Assembly (NCBI RefSeq): GCF_014697625.1
Contig: NZ_JACJSG010000010.1
Location: 62,001 to 126,000, forward strand
DNA length: 64,000 nt
Direction of reading: 5' to 3'
DNA from: Anabaena azotica FACHB-119
GTDB taxonomy: Bacteria; Cyanobacteriota; Cyanobacteriia; Cyanobacteriales; Nostocaceae
The notes beneath the pieces are model-generated. The model did not search any database and was not told where the DNA came from. It saw nothing but the letters and a program-made list of their open reading frames with translations. Each line of letters begins with the position of its first letter. Positions within the stretch are counted from its first letter, which is position 1. Both the position numbers and the translations under genes were made by a program. Shown piece after piece: positions 8,671-17,390 of this stretch.

Positions 8671-8683
8671 TTTTCTGTCTCAT

Positions 8684-8713
8684 TGAACGCAGATGAACGC
8701 AGATGAACGCAGA
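8684..8713. repeat. Three tandem GAACGCAGAT decamers
   Basis: Exact 10-bp unit repeated three times just after the CHAT stop codon. The reverse complement (ATCTGCGTTC) recurs in the elements at 36.5 kb and 44.4 kb. Confidence 0.8.
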
Positions 8714-8808
8714 TAGATTAATGGATTTTATAACTATGTGCAACTTGATATAAAATTGATATATATTGTCAAATATTATTAACAATTAACCAACTCAAAA
8801 CCAAACCT

Positions 8809-9153
8809 ATGGAACCAGATAAACTCATTCAAGCATTTACCCAAGTCGTGAGAAATCAAGATTATGTTTTCTCCCCAGTAGCTATTGCAGCCATCCCCGA
8901 ATTACTGAAAGAACTTGACCAATTAGAAAACCAACCGTCAGATTTATTTGCACAAGCTATTCGCCAATGGTATCTGGAATATGAAGATGTGAGAGACGCG
9001 GTATTAATTGAAGAAAGAGAAATTGAGAAAGTCAGGAAAAGTAAGCCGGAAATTCAAGAAAATACTCAAGAAAATCGCTATAGAGTAGTGCAAGATGAAC
9101 TCAAGAAACTACAAGATAGAAAGACAAGCAACAGCCAAACTAATCAACCATGA
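8809..9153 (+). CDS. Small charged helical protein of the CHAT cassette, unknown function
   Basis: 114 residues, no signal peptide or membrane segment. The N-terminal half (LIQAFTQVVRNQDYVF...IPELLKELDQLENQ) is amphipathic helix. The C-terminal half (YEDVRDAVLIEEREIEKVRKS...VVQDELKKLQDRK) is highly charged and probably coiled coil. Its stop overlaps the start of the next gene (ATGA), so the two are translationally coupled. Small proteins are known next to CHAT/TPR (CATRA-type) conflict systems, and this could be such an adaptor or a protease substrate. I cannot assign a family from sequence alone. Confidence 0.8.
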   Translation: MEPDKLIQAFTQVVRNQDYVFSPVAIAAIPELLKELDQLENQPSDLFAQAIRQWYLEYEDVRDAVLIEEREIEKVRKSKPEIQENTQENRYRVVQDELKKLQDRKTSNSQTNQP

Positions 9154-10556
9154 AAATTTATGCACCGAACATTCATTTATTCGCTTTTCAATTGTACAAA
9201 AGTGCCAGTAATGACATAAAGAATTCATCAACAGATAAAGACTTCCTTTGGCATCATGCTAACGCTATAATCAGCACAACTTTACACCAAAATTTACAAC
9301 TCCATCAACGCATTGATGTCAATAAAACCCCAGATAACCCCCGTGTCGATTTACTCAAAGACACAGATGTAATCGATGATAACTATGCTGTCGATTTACA
9401 GGGTAAAATTCCTCTCAACCAAAGCCAAGACTTACTAATTAAAGGCTTTGCTTATCCCTTAAGAATATATGACAGTTACAGTTTATGGTTAAATCTCCGC
9501 CGTCCCGAAAAGGAAAATAACAATCATACCGAAGATGTAGATATTACCTTTTTACGCCAATTAAATCAAAATAATTGTTTCACAGTTCCCGAAAATCCTT
9601 TATTTCTCGGTCAAACTCTGCTAATTACTGGCTGGTTAACAGGCGCAAAAGACAGACAAATTATCCAGCAAATAGCCAATGATTGTTTAAAATCCTTCTT
9701 TCCCGATAACTATCCACTACCTCCATTTAACCGCCAAGGCGAGTTATTTGGTAGCCCAATTTTTGAATATGGTTTATTTAGTCAATTAAATAATTATCAA
9801 CAGGTTCTCATATGGTTATTTACTGACGAACAAGCAGACAGTAAATTTAATCAATGCTATCAAGAATTACTAGATTTATTTTTCTTCCGTACCAAAGCAG
9901 TTAAAGCATATAAAGATAGTAGAGAAATTTATAAAAAGCTTGATGAGGAATATCGAGAGATAGAAAATACAATTGATAAAGTTGCAAAATTGAACGATGT
10001 AAACTCTAATAAAATTAACTTGAATAATTTAAAAAACGATTTGAAAGCCTTACCCCAAATATCATTAACATATACCCGCTTAATACGAAACTTAGAAGAA
10101 TATCAAAACACCATTGCTATCAATACTTATAATTACAACGAGAGACTACAACAAATTAAAAGCATCTTCGCTAATGAAGATATCAGTTTTCTAGAAACAT
10201 TTAGCCAAAAAAACTGTGCTTATTTCCAACAACAAATTAATGGCGACTTGGGTTATTTCCGCCACGGCTCAGAATTATTAGGTAAAGCCATAGACACAAT
10301 TCGCGGTATTGTGGAAATAGAACAAGCAGAACGCGATCGCCATCTAGAAAACACGATTCAAATACTAGGTATCGGTTTCGGTGGCGGTGCGATCGCTTCC
10401 GGTGTTATCGTTTCCCATATCGACAAAATCAACCAACCCATAACATTATCTTTTGATAAGCAACCCCATCCCTTTTACGCCTCGTTATTTCTTAGCATCC
10501 TCGCCACTTTCTTGTTTATGGTTTTAGGCTGGTTAATAACCAGACGTAGAAAGTAA
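9150..10556 (+). CDS. Coiled-coil protein with two C-terminal membrane segments, CHAT-cassette effector candidate
   Basis: 468 residues. Residues 1-230 look globular and include FLGQTLLITGWLTGA. About 240-350 is a lysine/glutamate-rich coiled coil (AYKDSREIYKKLDEEYREIENTI and following). The segment QAERDRHLENTIQ leads into a glycine-rich hydrophobic stretch near 410-430 (LGIGFGGGAIASGVIV). A second hydrophobic segment near 450-465 (FYASLFLSILATFLFMVLGWLI) ends in TRRRK, putting the C-terminus on the positive, cytoplasmic side. Translationally coupled to the preceding gene. Inference: a soluble sensor or regulatory part linked to a hairpin membrane anchor that the CHAT protease might cleave or release. 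No family recognised. Confidence 0.85.
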   Translation: MKIYAPNIHLFAFQLYKSASNDIKNSSTDKDFLWHHANAIISTTLHQNLQLHQRIDVNKTPDNPRVDLLKDTDVIDDNYAVDLQGKIPLNQSQDLLIKGFAYPLRIYDSYSLWLNLRRPEKENNNHTEDVDITFLRQLNQNNCFTVPENPLFLGQTLLITGWLTGAKDRQIIQQIANDCLKSFFPDNYPLPPFNRQGELFGSPIFEYGLFSQLNNYQQVLIWLFTDEQADSKFNQCYQELLDLFFFRTKAVKAYKDSREIYKKLDEEYREIENTIDKVAKLNDVNSNKINLNNLKNDLKALPQISLTYTRLIRNLEEYQNTIAINTYNYNERLQQIKSIFANEDISFLETFSQKNCAYFQQQINGDLGYFRHGSELLGKAIDTIRGIVEIEQAERDRHLENTIQILGIGFGGGAIASGVIVSHIDKINQPITLSFDKQPHPFYASLFLSILATFLFMVLGWLITRRRK

Positions 10557-10639
10557 ACATCACTGATGAGGTAGCATAAAATAATTTAGCGGGAAGAGAG
10601 TCAGAAAAGGGCTAAAGCCCTTACTACAAACATGGTATT

Positions 10640-10787
10640 ATATCATGTTCGCTTAAATACTTATCATATCGTCAAGGTTGGTCATTGGTAATGGGTAATA
10701 GGTAATTGTTTTCTCCGATTACCAATTACCAATTACCAATTACCGACCAAAGCAAATATATTATAAGTAATTAGCCGAACTTGATAT
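10640..10787. mobile_element. 148-bp MITE-like element, copy 1
   Basis: Ends form an imperfect ~30-bp terminal inverted repeat: ATATCATGTTCGCTTAAATA on the left, and ATATCAAGTTCGGCTAATTA read from the right on the other strand. The core consists of complementary (GGTAAT)n and (ATTACC)n arms that would fold into a long hairpin. The reverse complement recurs at 16057-16204, also 148 bp. The right end reaches the first base of the stop codon of the DUF255 gene. No transposase is encoded. Confidence 0.85.
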
Positions 10788-12841
10788 TACGCTCTATTTT
10801 GACTTTGCTGCACTTGCTGTAATAACATTTCCACAGTATTAGCCGATGGTAAACACTTCAAACCTTGGCAAACTAACCCCACACTATTGTCAGGTAAATT
10901 AGCCACTACAGAGAATGCAGTCGTGGGTAAATATTGCCCAATCAAAGTATTAATCTGCTCGGTTGTGCTGCGAATCAAAGTGGAGTTACGATACCAATCT
11001 AAAGCGGTGAACAAACTCGGACAAGCTTGTGGGGCGCTAGACATGATACTTTTGAACGCCTTCAACCCAGCCTCGGCTAAATCGAGATAATGTAAATCAT
11101 CGGTGAGGAGGGAGAGACGCACAAGGTTTGCGATCGCCACACCGTTGGCTGATGGTGTAGCATTATCCGCATAGCTCCGTTCGCGCACAATTAAATCTTG
11201 ACTGGCATCACTAGCTGTGTTAAAATAACCACCAAGTTCTACGCTCCAAAGGAACTCGTCGAATTGTTGTTGAAGTGCGATCGCCTTTTCCAACCAAAAT
11301 CGATTCTCAGGTTGAGCCGCTTGTAAATCCAACAACGCTTTAATAAATAAAGCATAGTCTTCCGACTGAGCCAATACCGTCGCTTCCCCTTGATAGTTGA
11401 GGCGGTGAAAACGCCCGTCAATAAACTGATGCTCTAAAATAAAGTTCGCTGCTTTAGCTGCAATATCCAAATACAAAGATTCTGAGAACACAGCCGCAGC
11501 CCTCGCCAAGCCGGAAATCATCAAACTATTCCAAGCTACAATCATCTTTGTATCCGTCACCGATGGGATACGTCCCGGCCAGTTTGCAGATTTCGCTTCT
11601 TGATTATCCCTCGCAGGCGCAAAGATGTCCAGTGCATCAGCCGTACTACCATAACGTGCAACAAACAATTTCCCCAACGCAGATTCTACCGTTGCACTCA
11701 ATATCCCAGGCTGTCTGCGTTGCAGTACAATCTTACCTTCAAAGTTACCTTTGGGAGTGACTGTAAACTGTTGTTGTAATTCTGTGAGTTCTGCGGTTGT
11801 TAACAGTTGTTCCAGTTCGGCGTAACTCCACACATAAAAAGCGCCTTCCTCTGGTTCCTGTTCTTCGGGAGTGGTAAAACTATCAGCATCTTGCGCCGCG
11901 TAAAAATAACCTTCCGGTGCAGTCATTTCTCGTTGCAACCATGCAATAGTTCCAGCCACAGCCCTCTTAAACGCTGGTTCCTCTACACCAGCACTCCATA
12001 AATTGGCTAAATACTCGACAATTTGCCCATTATCATATAACATCTTCTCAAAGTGGGGAACTGTCCAAGTGGGGTCAACAGTGTAGCGGTGAAAGCCTCC
12101 CGCCACATGGTCATAAATTCCCCCCAATGCCAAATCTAAACCACGTTGAGTAGAAACTTTGCCATCATACCGGGATGGAAAATTAAATCTCGTTCCCCGC
12201 AATGCTAACTCAGCATAGGGAATCATCGGGAAGCTATTACCATATTGATTAGGCGTAATTACCCCTGTGTTAGTTTCCCAACCTTTTTGCAGCAATTCAC
12301 CTTCTTGGGCTTCCTGGTTAGCCTCCCCTTGCAACACCGCAGAGGTAAGCAGCGACTCCACAATGACAGCTTTGCGTTCCCGTAAATCATCTTTTTCTGT
12401 ATCGTAGTAGTTGCGTAATGCTTGCAGAACTTGCAAAAATCCCGGACGGTTGTACTTTGGTTCTAAAGGAAAGTAAGTCCCAGCGAAGAAGGGAACTAAA
12501 TCTTCTGGGGACAGAAAAGCATTTAAAGGCCAACCCCCTTGTCCTGTCATCATCTGCAACGCCTGCATATAAATGCTATCGATATCTGGTCTTTCTTCCC
12601 TATCTACTTTAATAGGGAGAAAATTAGCATTCATATAATCAGCGATCGCTTGATCAGAAAAAGCCTCACCTTCCATCACTGTACACCAGTGACAACTAGA
12701 GTAACCAATCGACAGAAAAATCGGTTTATCTTGGGCTTTAGCTGTAGCCAGCGCTTCATCACACCAAGGCCACCAGTCAATCGGGTTTTCGGCGTGTTTA
12801 CGCAGGTAGAGGCTCTTGGTTTTGGCAAGGCGATTAGTCAT
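10787..12841 (-). CDS. DUF255 thioredoxin-like / glycosidase-fold protein (YyaL/SSP411 family)
   Basis: 684 residues, the family's normal size. The N-terminal DUF255 thioredoxin-like domain has [34 protein letters not shown] (CxxC-type CHWC) and [14 protein letters not shown]. The remaining roughly 500 residues form the (alpha/alpha)6-barrel half with [33 protein letters not shown] and [14 protein letters not shown]. The biochemical role is not established; redox or sugar-related functions have been suggested for homologues. The last codon borders the MITE-like element, and the leader holds STRRs. Confidence 0.9.
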   Translation of the reverse strand: MTNRLAKTKSLYLRKHAENPIDWWPWCDEALATAKAQDKPIFLSIGYSSCHWCTVMEGEAFSDQAIADYMNANFLPIKVDREERPDIDSIYMQALQMMTGQGGWPLNAFLSPEDLVPFFAGTYFPLEPKYNRPGFLQVLQALRNYYDTEKDDLRERKAVIVESLLTSAVLQGEANQEAQEGELLQKGWETNTGVITPNQYGNSFPMIPYAELALRGTRFNFPSRYDGKVSTQRGLDLALGGIYDHVAGGFHRYTVDPTWTVPHFEKMLYDNGQIVEYLANLWSAGVEEPAFKRAVAGTIAWLQREMTAPEGYFYAAQDADSFTTPEEQEPEEGAFYVWSYAELEQLLTTAELTELQQQFTVTPKGNFEGKIVLQRRQPGILSATVESALGKLFVARYGSTADALDIFAPARDNQEAKSANWPGRIPSVTDTKMIVAWNSLMISGLARAAAVFSESLYLDIAAKAANFILEHQFIDGRFHRLNYQGEATVLAQSEDYALFIKALLDLQAAQPENRFWLEKAIALQQQFDEFLWSVELGGYFNTASDASQDLIVRERSYADNATPSANGVAIANLVRLSLLTDDLHYLDLAEAGLKAFKSIMSSAPQACPSLFTALDWYRNSTLIRSTTEQINTLIGQYLPTTAFSVVANLPDNSVGLVCQGLKCLPSANTVEMLLQQVQQSQNRA

Positions 12842-12842
12842 A

Positions 12843-12947
12843 ATGGTGGGGATTGGGGACTGGGGATTGGGGATTGGGGATTGGGGATTGGGGAGAGATA
12901 AGTTGTGTCGAATAAATCATGTAGAGACGTTGCATGCAACGTCTCTA
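12843..12947. repeat. (GGGGATT)n STRR and a 26-bp perfect palindrome
   Basis: About six GGGGATT/GGGGACT heptamers at 12847-12893, immediately upstream of the DUF255 start. They are followed by a perfect palindrome at 12922-12947 (half TAGAGACGTTGCA), a sibling of the one at 3779-3814. Confidence 0.75.
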
Positions 12948-13061
12948 TAGTGGATTCATCAAGAAACAGTATAAGCTGTCTTTAATTTTGAATTTTGCAT
13001 TTTGAATTTTCAATTGTCTGAGGTTAGAATCACAAGCAAAGTCTAAGGCGGGAGTGAGACT

Positions 13062-13550
13062 ATGAAGACTGCTGAAAAGTTGGCGGCGGGTTGGCTATTA
13101 ACACTCGGATTCACTTTTTTAACATTATCAGCTTCTGCGGTAGCTCAAATCAATACCATGCTTAAGGATATACCTACGGGTGATAATGAGCAGGTTGTGA
13201 TTGATGATGTGAATACATCTGCTTTAAATGACCTGCAAAACACGGCTACAAATGGTGTGATATTTGGCGTACCGACGTTGATTTTGGGAACGTGGCTGGG
13301 TGTGGGGCTATACTTGCAAGAAAAAAATTCTAAAAAAGCACTCCAGCAGCAGTTAAGCGATCGCCTACAAGCTATCTTTTATGATACAATCCAACGAAAT
13401 CAAGGACGAGTAACAGTTTTAAGTTTTGCCATGCAGTCACAACTTCCTCCCACCGTCGCCAGACAATATTTAGACGACAAAGCTAAAGAATTAAACGCTA
13501 ATTTTCAAGTCAGTGAGGAAGGTTCGGTATCATATCATTTTGATGTCTGA
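13062..13550 (+). CDS. Membrane-anchored hypothetical protein
   Basis: 162 residues. A hydrophobic N-terminus (AAGWLLTLGFTFLTLSASAVAQ) looks like a signal peptide or first membrane segment, and a second hydrophobic stretch (GVIFGVPTLILGTWLGVGLYL) lies near residues 65-86. The remainder (LSDRLQAIFYDTIQRNQGRVTVLSFAMQSQLPPTVARQYLDDKAKEL) resembles a small winged-helix fold, with a final FDV. GGGAGTGAG upstream of the ATG is a plausible ribosome site. DUF423 follows 25 bp downstream in the same direction. No family recognised. Confidence 0.8.
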   Translation: MKTAEKLAAGWLLTLGFTFLTLSASAVAQINTMLKDIPTGDNEQVVIDDVNTSALNDLQNTATNGVIFGVPTLILGTWLGVGLYLQEKNSKKALQQQLSDRLQAIFYDTIQRNQGRVTVLSFAMQSQLPPTVARQYLDDKAKELNANFQVSEEGSVSYHFDV

Positions 13551-13575
13551 TTCCCTTGTTGACAATTAAAGTCTA

Positions 13576-13956
13576 ATGACGCAGATTTTTTTAAGCGTAG
13601 CTGCCATTTTAGGTGGTTTGTCAGTTGCCTTCGGGGCTTTCGCTTCCCACGCCCTAAGAGAAAAGATTAGTGAGCGATCGCTAGAAATTTTTGAGACTGG
13701 CGCTCGTTACCAAATGTACCACGCTCTGGCACTCTTGCTAGTAGCCGTTTTAATTACTCGCCTAGAGTCACCACCAACTACCCTCATAGCTAGTGGCTGG
13801 TTATTCATCCTTGGTATTGCCTTTTTTTGTGGCAGTTTGTACGCCCTCAGCTTAACAGGAATTAAAATTTTAGGTGCAGTCGCCCCACTCGGCGGTTTCG
13901 CCTTTCTACTTGGTTGGGGTGCGTTAGCTGTCGCCGCCTTCAATTTAAAGTTTTAA
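13576..13956 (+). CDS. DUF423 family inner-membrane protein
   Basis: 126 residues with four hydrophobic segments. The DUF423 (YgdD-like) signature is visible as GGLSVAFGAFASHALREKIS, then ARYQMYHALALLLVA, GIAFFCGSLYALSLTG and GAVAPLGGFAFLLGW. Function is unknown across the family. Confidence 0.9.
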   Translation: MTQIFLSVAAILGGLSVAFGAFASHALREKISERSLEIFETGARYQMYHALALLLVAVLITRLESPPTTLIASGWLFILGIAFFCGSLYALSLTGIKILGAVAPLGGFAFLLGWGALAVAAFNLKF

Positions 13957-13975
13957 AAATCAAAACCTCTTCTCT

Positions 13976-14036
13976 CTGTGTTCTCTGTGCCTCTGTGGTT
14001 AATAAAGTTTAAACCACAGAGACACAGAGAACACAC
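13976..14036. repeat. Long inverted repeat (CTCTGTG-type)
   Basis: Arms of about 25 bp, TTCTCTGTGCCTCTGTGGTT on the left and its near-perfect complement on the right, enclose an AT-rich loop. It lies between DUF423 and lysC. There is no clean T-run after either arm, so it is better called a dispersed inverted repeat than an intrinsic terminator. Confidence 0.65.
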
Positions 14037-14169
14037 AGTTAAAATTTTGAGTTATTAATAGTCAAGCATCCTACTCAATATTTAGTAAACTAAATAACTA
14101 ACGAGCCTTCAAAGCTGCCTCACCCGGCGGAGCGTTGAAAGAAGTAGGCAATTTAATATAATAAAAGAT

Positions 14170-15978
14170 ATGGCGCTTATAGTTCAGAAATTCGGTGGTA
14201 CATCTGTCGGTTCAGTCGAACGCATCCAAGCAGTAGCACAGCGTGTCTATAAAACAGTGCAAGCAGGAAATTCTCTGGTTGTAGTGGTTTCCGCAATGGG
14301 GAAAACTACCGATGGACTCGTCAAGCTAGCCAATGAAATCTCTCGCAACCCTAACCGCCGGGAAATGGATATGTTGCTGTCCACAGGCGAACAAGTAACC
14401 ATCGCGCTTTTGAGTATGGCGTTGCAGGAACTCGGACAACCAGCAATTTCCATGACTGGGGCGCAGGTAGGCATTGTTACCGAAGCTGAACACACCCGCG
14501 CCCGCATTTTACACATCGAAACTGAACGTCTGCAACGTCATCTGGAGGAAGGTAAGGTAGTTGTTGTAGCTGGATTTCAAGGTATATCTAGCAATGGAGA
14601 ATTGGAAATAACTACCCTGGGACGTGGTGGTTCCGATACTTCAGCCGTGGCTTTAGCCGCCGCATTACAAGCAAACTTCTGTGAAATTTATACAGACGTA
14701 CCAGGGATTTTGACTACAGACCCCCGCCTCGTTCCCGAAGCCCAGTTAATGGCGGAAATTACCTGTAATGAAATGCTAGAGTTGGCAAGTTTGGGTGCAA
14801 AAGTCCTCCATCCCCGCGCCGTGGAAATTGCCCGTAACTATAGTATGCCTTTGGTAGTTAAGTCTAGCTGGACTGATGACCCTGGTACTTGGGTAACTAC
14901 ACCCAAACCCCAAGGGCGATCGCTTGTCAATTTGGAATTAGCTCGTCCAGTCGATGAGGTAGAATTAGATACAGACCAAGCCAAGGTAGCCTTGTTACGT
15001 GTCCCCGATAAACCAGGGGTAGCAGCCAAGCTATTCGGGGAAATTGCCAGACAACAGGTAGACGTAGATTTAATTATTCAATCAATCCACGAAGGTAATA
15101 GTAATGACATCGCCTTCACCGTAACCACACCCATATTAAAACGAGCCGAAGCCGTAGCAGCTGCGATCGCTCCCTCCCTCCGCAGCCCCACCAACCCCAA
15201 ATCAGACGAAGCCGAGGTGATGCTAGAACAAAACATTGCCAAAGTCAGCATCGCCGGCGCAGGTATGATCGGCCGTCCAGGGGTAGCCGCTAAGATGTTC
15301 GCCACCCTAGCCGAAGCCGGCGTAAACATCCAAATGATATCCACCAGCGAAGTCAAGGTGAGTTGCGTAGTTGATGCTTTAGACGGCGATCGCGCCATCA
15401 CAGCCTTACGTAAAGCCTTTGAAATCGCCACCTCTTCCCCAGTCCCCAATCCCCAATCCCCAGTCCCCAATCCCCCCGTTCGCGGTGTCGCCCTAGACTT
15501 AAACCAAGCCCGTCTAGCTATTCGTCAAGTACCAGACCGTCCAGGGATGGCGGCGCAATTATTTGGCATCCTGGCAAAGCACAACATCAGTGTGGATATG
15601 ATTATTCAGTCCCAACGTTGTCGGATAGTTGATGGTGTTCCCCGTCGAGATATCGCTTTTACAGTCCCCCGCATCGATGGCGAAACAGCCCAGCAATTGC
15701 TCACCCAAGTCGCAGGACAATTAGGTTGGGGTGATGTGGTTTTGGATAGTGCGATCGCTAAAGTTAGTATTGTGGGTGCAGGTATGGTGGGACAACCCGG
15801 TGTAGCAGCCAAAATGTTTGACGCACTAGCTAAACATCAAATCAACATTCAAATGATTGCTACTTCGGAAATCAAAATTAGTTGTGTTGTATCTCAAGAA
15901 CAGGGTGTCCAGGCTTTGCAAGTCATACACTCTGCTTTTGAGTTAGCCGGAAGCGAAAAATTCGTTGTCCCTGCATAG
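14170..15978 (+). CDS. lysC: Aspartate kinase with four ACT domains
   Basis: Phosphorylates aspartate, the committed step to lysine, threonine, methionine and diaminopimelate. 602 residues, the size of the cyanobacterial type. The kinase domain (about 1-250) opens with VQKFGGTSVGS and has VVSAMGKTTD, TTLGRGGSDTSAVALAA and GAKVLHPRAVE. Two tandem ACT pairs follow, each with VPD(K/R)PG and SIxGAGMxGxPGVAAKMF motifs, at about 270-415 and 445-595; these carry lysine/threonine feedback control. The linker between the pairs (residues about 423-435, [13 protein letters not shown]) is translated from STRR heptamers (15437-15471), a recent-looking in-frame insertion. A STRR-free leader precedes the ATG. 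Confidence 0.95.
   Translation: MALIVQKFGGTSVGSVERIQAVAQRVYKTVQAGNSLVVVVSAMGKTTDGLVKLANEISRNPNRREMDMLLSTGEQVTIALLSMALQELGQPAISMTGAQVGIVTEAEHTRARILHIETERLQRHLEEGKVVVVAGFQGISSNGELEITTLGRGGSDTSAVALAAALQANFCEIYTDVPGILTTDPRLVPEAQLMAEITCNEMLELASLGAKVLHPRAVEIARNYSMPLVVKSSWTDDPGTWVTTPKPQGRSLVNLELARPVDEVELDTDQAKVALLRVPDKPGVAAKLFGEIARQQVDVDLIIQSIHEGNSNDIAFTVTTPILKRAEAVAAAIAPSLRSPTNPKSDEAEVMLEQNIAKVSIAGAGMIGRPGVAAKMFATLAEAGVNIQMISTSEVKVSCVVDALDGDRAITALRKAFEIATSSPVPNPQSPVPNPPVRGVALDLNQARLAIRQVPDRPGMAAQLFGILAKHNISVDMIIQSQRCRIVDGVPRRDIAFTVPRIDGETAQQLLTQVAGQLGWGDVVLDSAIAKVSIVGAGMVGQPGVAAKMFDALAKHQINIQMIATSEIKISCVVSQEQGVQALQVIHSAFELAGSEKFVVPA
15437..15471. repeat. STRR heptamer array inside lysC
   Basis: Five consecutive heptamers: CCCCAGT, CCCCAAT, CCCCAAT, CCCCAGT, CCCCAAT, then a C-run. 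It lies in the linker between the two ACT pairs and is translated as an alternating Pro/Val/Asn stretch. The frame is preserved. Confidence 0.9.
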
Positions 15979-16056
15979 TTGCGAGTTTGTAGTCAGAACT
16001 TTGTCTATAGAAAGGACTAAAGTCCTTACTACAAACTTTAAATTATTTACACACTT

Positions 16057-16204
16057 ATATCAAGTTCGGCTAATTACTTATAATATGGTTGTTTTGGTCG
16101 GTAATTGGTAATAGCTAATAGGTAATTGTTGTGAGCCATTACCGATTACCGATTACCTATTACCAGCCCCCAATATATGATAAGTATTTAAGCGAACTTA
16201 ATAT
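16057..16204. mobile_element. 148-bp MITE-like element, copy 2 (inverted)
   Basis: Reverse-complement counterpart of 10640-10787, same length. Left end ATATCAAGTTCGGCTAATTA, right end TATTTAAGCGAACTTAATAT. Its right end is 7 bp from the ATG of the next gene, so the element supplies that gene's leader and an apparent 27-codon N-terminal extension. Confidence 0.85.
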
Positions 16205-16211
16205 TATACCT

Positions 16212-16442
16212 ATGTCAGAAATTGAAGATTTGGGAGTGACTGTAGAAGAATATTTAGAGGGAATGGCCTCCGGTATAGACGTTTTAGAATTGAAGCGCCT
16301 AGAAGCCTACGGAGTTCCCAAACACTTAGCGTTGGAAGTGATGGCGCTGACACCAAAAATAATCGATGGTACAGCTACCCCTGAAGAAATTGTCAGAGGC
16401 TTAATGATTCTCACACCATCTCTTCGAGAACAACTGGAATAG
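16212..16442 (+). CDS. Small conserved-looking cytoplasmic protein, unknown function
   Basis: 76 residues (MSEIEDLGVTVEEYLEGMASGID...), acidic and helical, with no signal or membrane segment. The frame is open upstream to 16131, but that extension is MITE sequence, so I start at the ATG at 16212. The sequence LKRLEAYGVPKHLALEVMALTPKIIDGTATPEEIVRGLMILTPSLREQLE looks genuinely coding. No family recognised. Confidence 0.7.
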   Translation: MSEIEDLGVTVEEYLEGMASGIDVLELKRLEAYGVPKHLALEVMALTPKIIDGTATPEEIVRGLMILTPSLREQLE

Positions 16443-16685
16443 CATTATCCATCAGCAAAAGCCCAATATCCTTGTTAACACTCTGCGTCCCTCCGCGCTT
16501 CCTCCCTCCTCCTCTGCGTTGAAAAAACTCATGTCCTAATAATTCCCGAAAATACCTTGACAGCGCTACTAACGTAGAATACATTAAGAAATGTGTAATA
16601 TCTTAAGCTTTTTTAAGGTTTTTACACCATTAGTTAGGATTTCTCATTCACAATTAATATTTTTCAGGAGTTTAATCCCATTTGA

Positions 16686-16704
16686 TTAGTCACAACTTGA
16701 CTAA
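16686..16704. promoter_or_regulatory. Candidate TetR operator
   Basis: A perfect inverted repeat, TTAGTCA-N5-TGACTAA, 51 bp before the TetR start codon in the otherwise featureless gap 16443-16754. Size and placement fit autoregulation by the TetR-family protein of the exporter operon. Assignment is inferred from symmetry and position only. Confidence 0.4.
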
Positions 16705-16754
16705 CTGATATAAATAAGCAAAATTAAATATAACGAGCGTTCGATATAAAAATA

Positions 16755-17357
16755 ATGCCGAAGATAGTTGACCATGACCAATATCGTAAAGAACTACTCA
16801 AACAATGCTTTGATTTGTTTGCCGAAAAAGGTTATGGTTCCGTTACCATGAGGCAAATTGCTCAAGGATTAAAGGTTTCTACAGGTACGCTTTATCACTA
16901 TTTCCCCAGCAAAGAAACCTTGTTTGAACAATTAGTGGAGGAAATCAGTAAACAAGATATAAGTACAGCATTAGCGGAAATGGCTGGTGCAAAAACCATA
17001 GAAGAAGCAATGACCGCTTTAGGTAGATATTTAGTCAGAAATGAAGATTACTGCATAAAGTGGACATACATTTGGGTGAATTTTTGTCAGCATCAAGGCG
17101 CAAAGGAAGTACAAAATAACATTGTATTCAGGCGAGTCAATCGCCGTTATCAACAAGCTATATGCGACTTTTTGGGCATACAAGATATAGTCTTAGCTTC
17201 CTTTGTATTGAGCTTAGTTAATGGCTTAATTTTAGAGAAGCTTTGGTGTAATGAAGTCATTGATATTCAAGAACAATGTGCGTTGTTAGGAAAAATGCTG
17301 ACGGCTTATTTACAGCAAAACCAAGTAGATAAACTGGTTAACTGTCACAACAACTAA
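16755..17357 (+). CDS. TetR/AcrR-family transcriptional regulator
   Basis: 200 residues. The N-terminal helix-turn-helix reads AEKGYGSVTMRQIAQGLKVSTGTLYHYFPSKETLFEQLV, the standard TetR pattern ending in YHYF-KE-L. The C-terminal ligand-binding half is helical and unremarkable. It lies 33 bp upstream of the DevB-like gene in the same direction, so it probably represses the exporter operon and itself. Confidence 0.9.
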   Translation: MPKIVDHDQYRKELLKQCFDLFAEKGYGSVTMRQIAQGLKVSTGTLYHYFPSKETLFEQLVEEISKQDISTALAEMAGAKTIEEAMTALGRYLVRNEDYCIKWTYIWVNFCQHQGAKEVQNNIVFRRVNRRYQQAICDFLGIQDIVLASFVLSLVNGLILEKLWCNEVIDIQEQCALLGKMLTAYLQQNQVDKLVNCHNN

Positions 17358-17390
17358 CAGCATTAAATAAATTAATTTAATGAGGGGAAT

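Noticed and set aside
13976..14036. Inverted repeat after DUF423 as a transcription terminator
   Set aside because: No T-run after the stem; the arms are the CTCTGTG-type dispersed repeat.
14098..14160. Minus-strand tail reading LPTSFNAPPGEAALKAR then stop, just before lysC
   Set aside because: Looks protein-like but is only about 18 codons before running into the lysC start; too short to assign.
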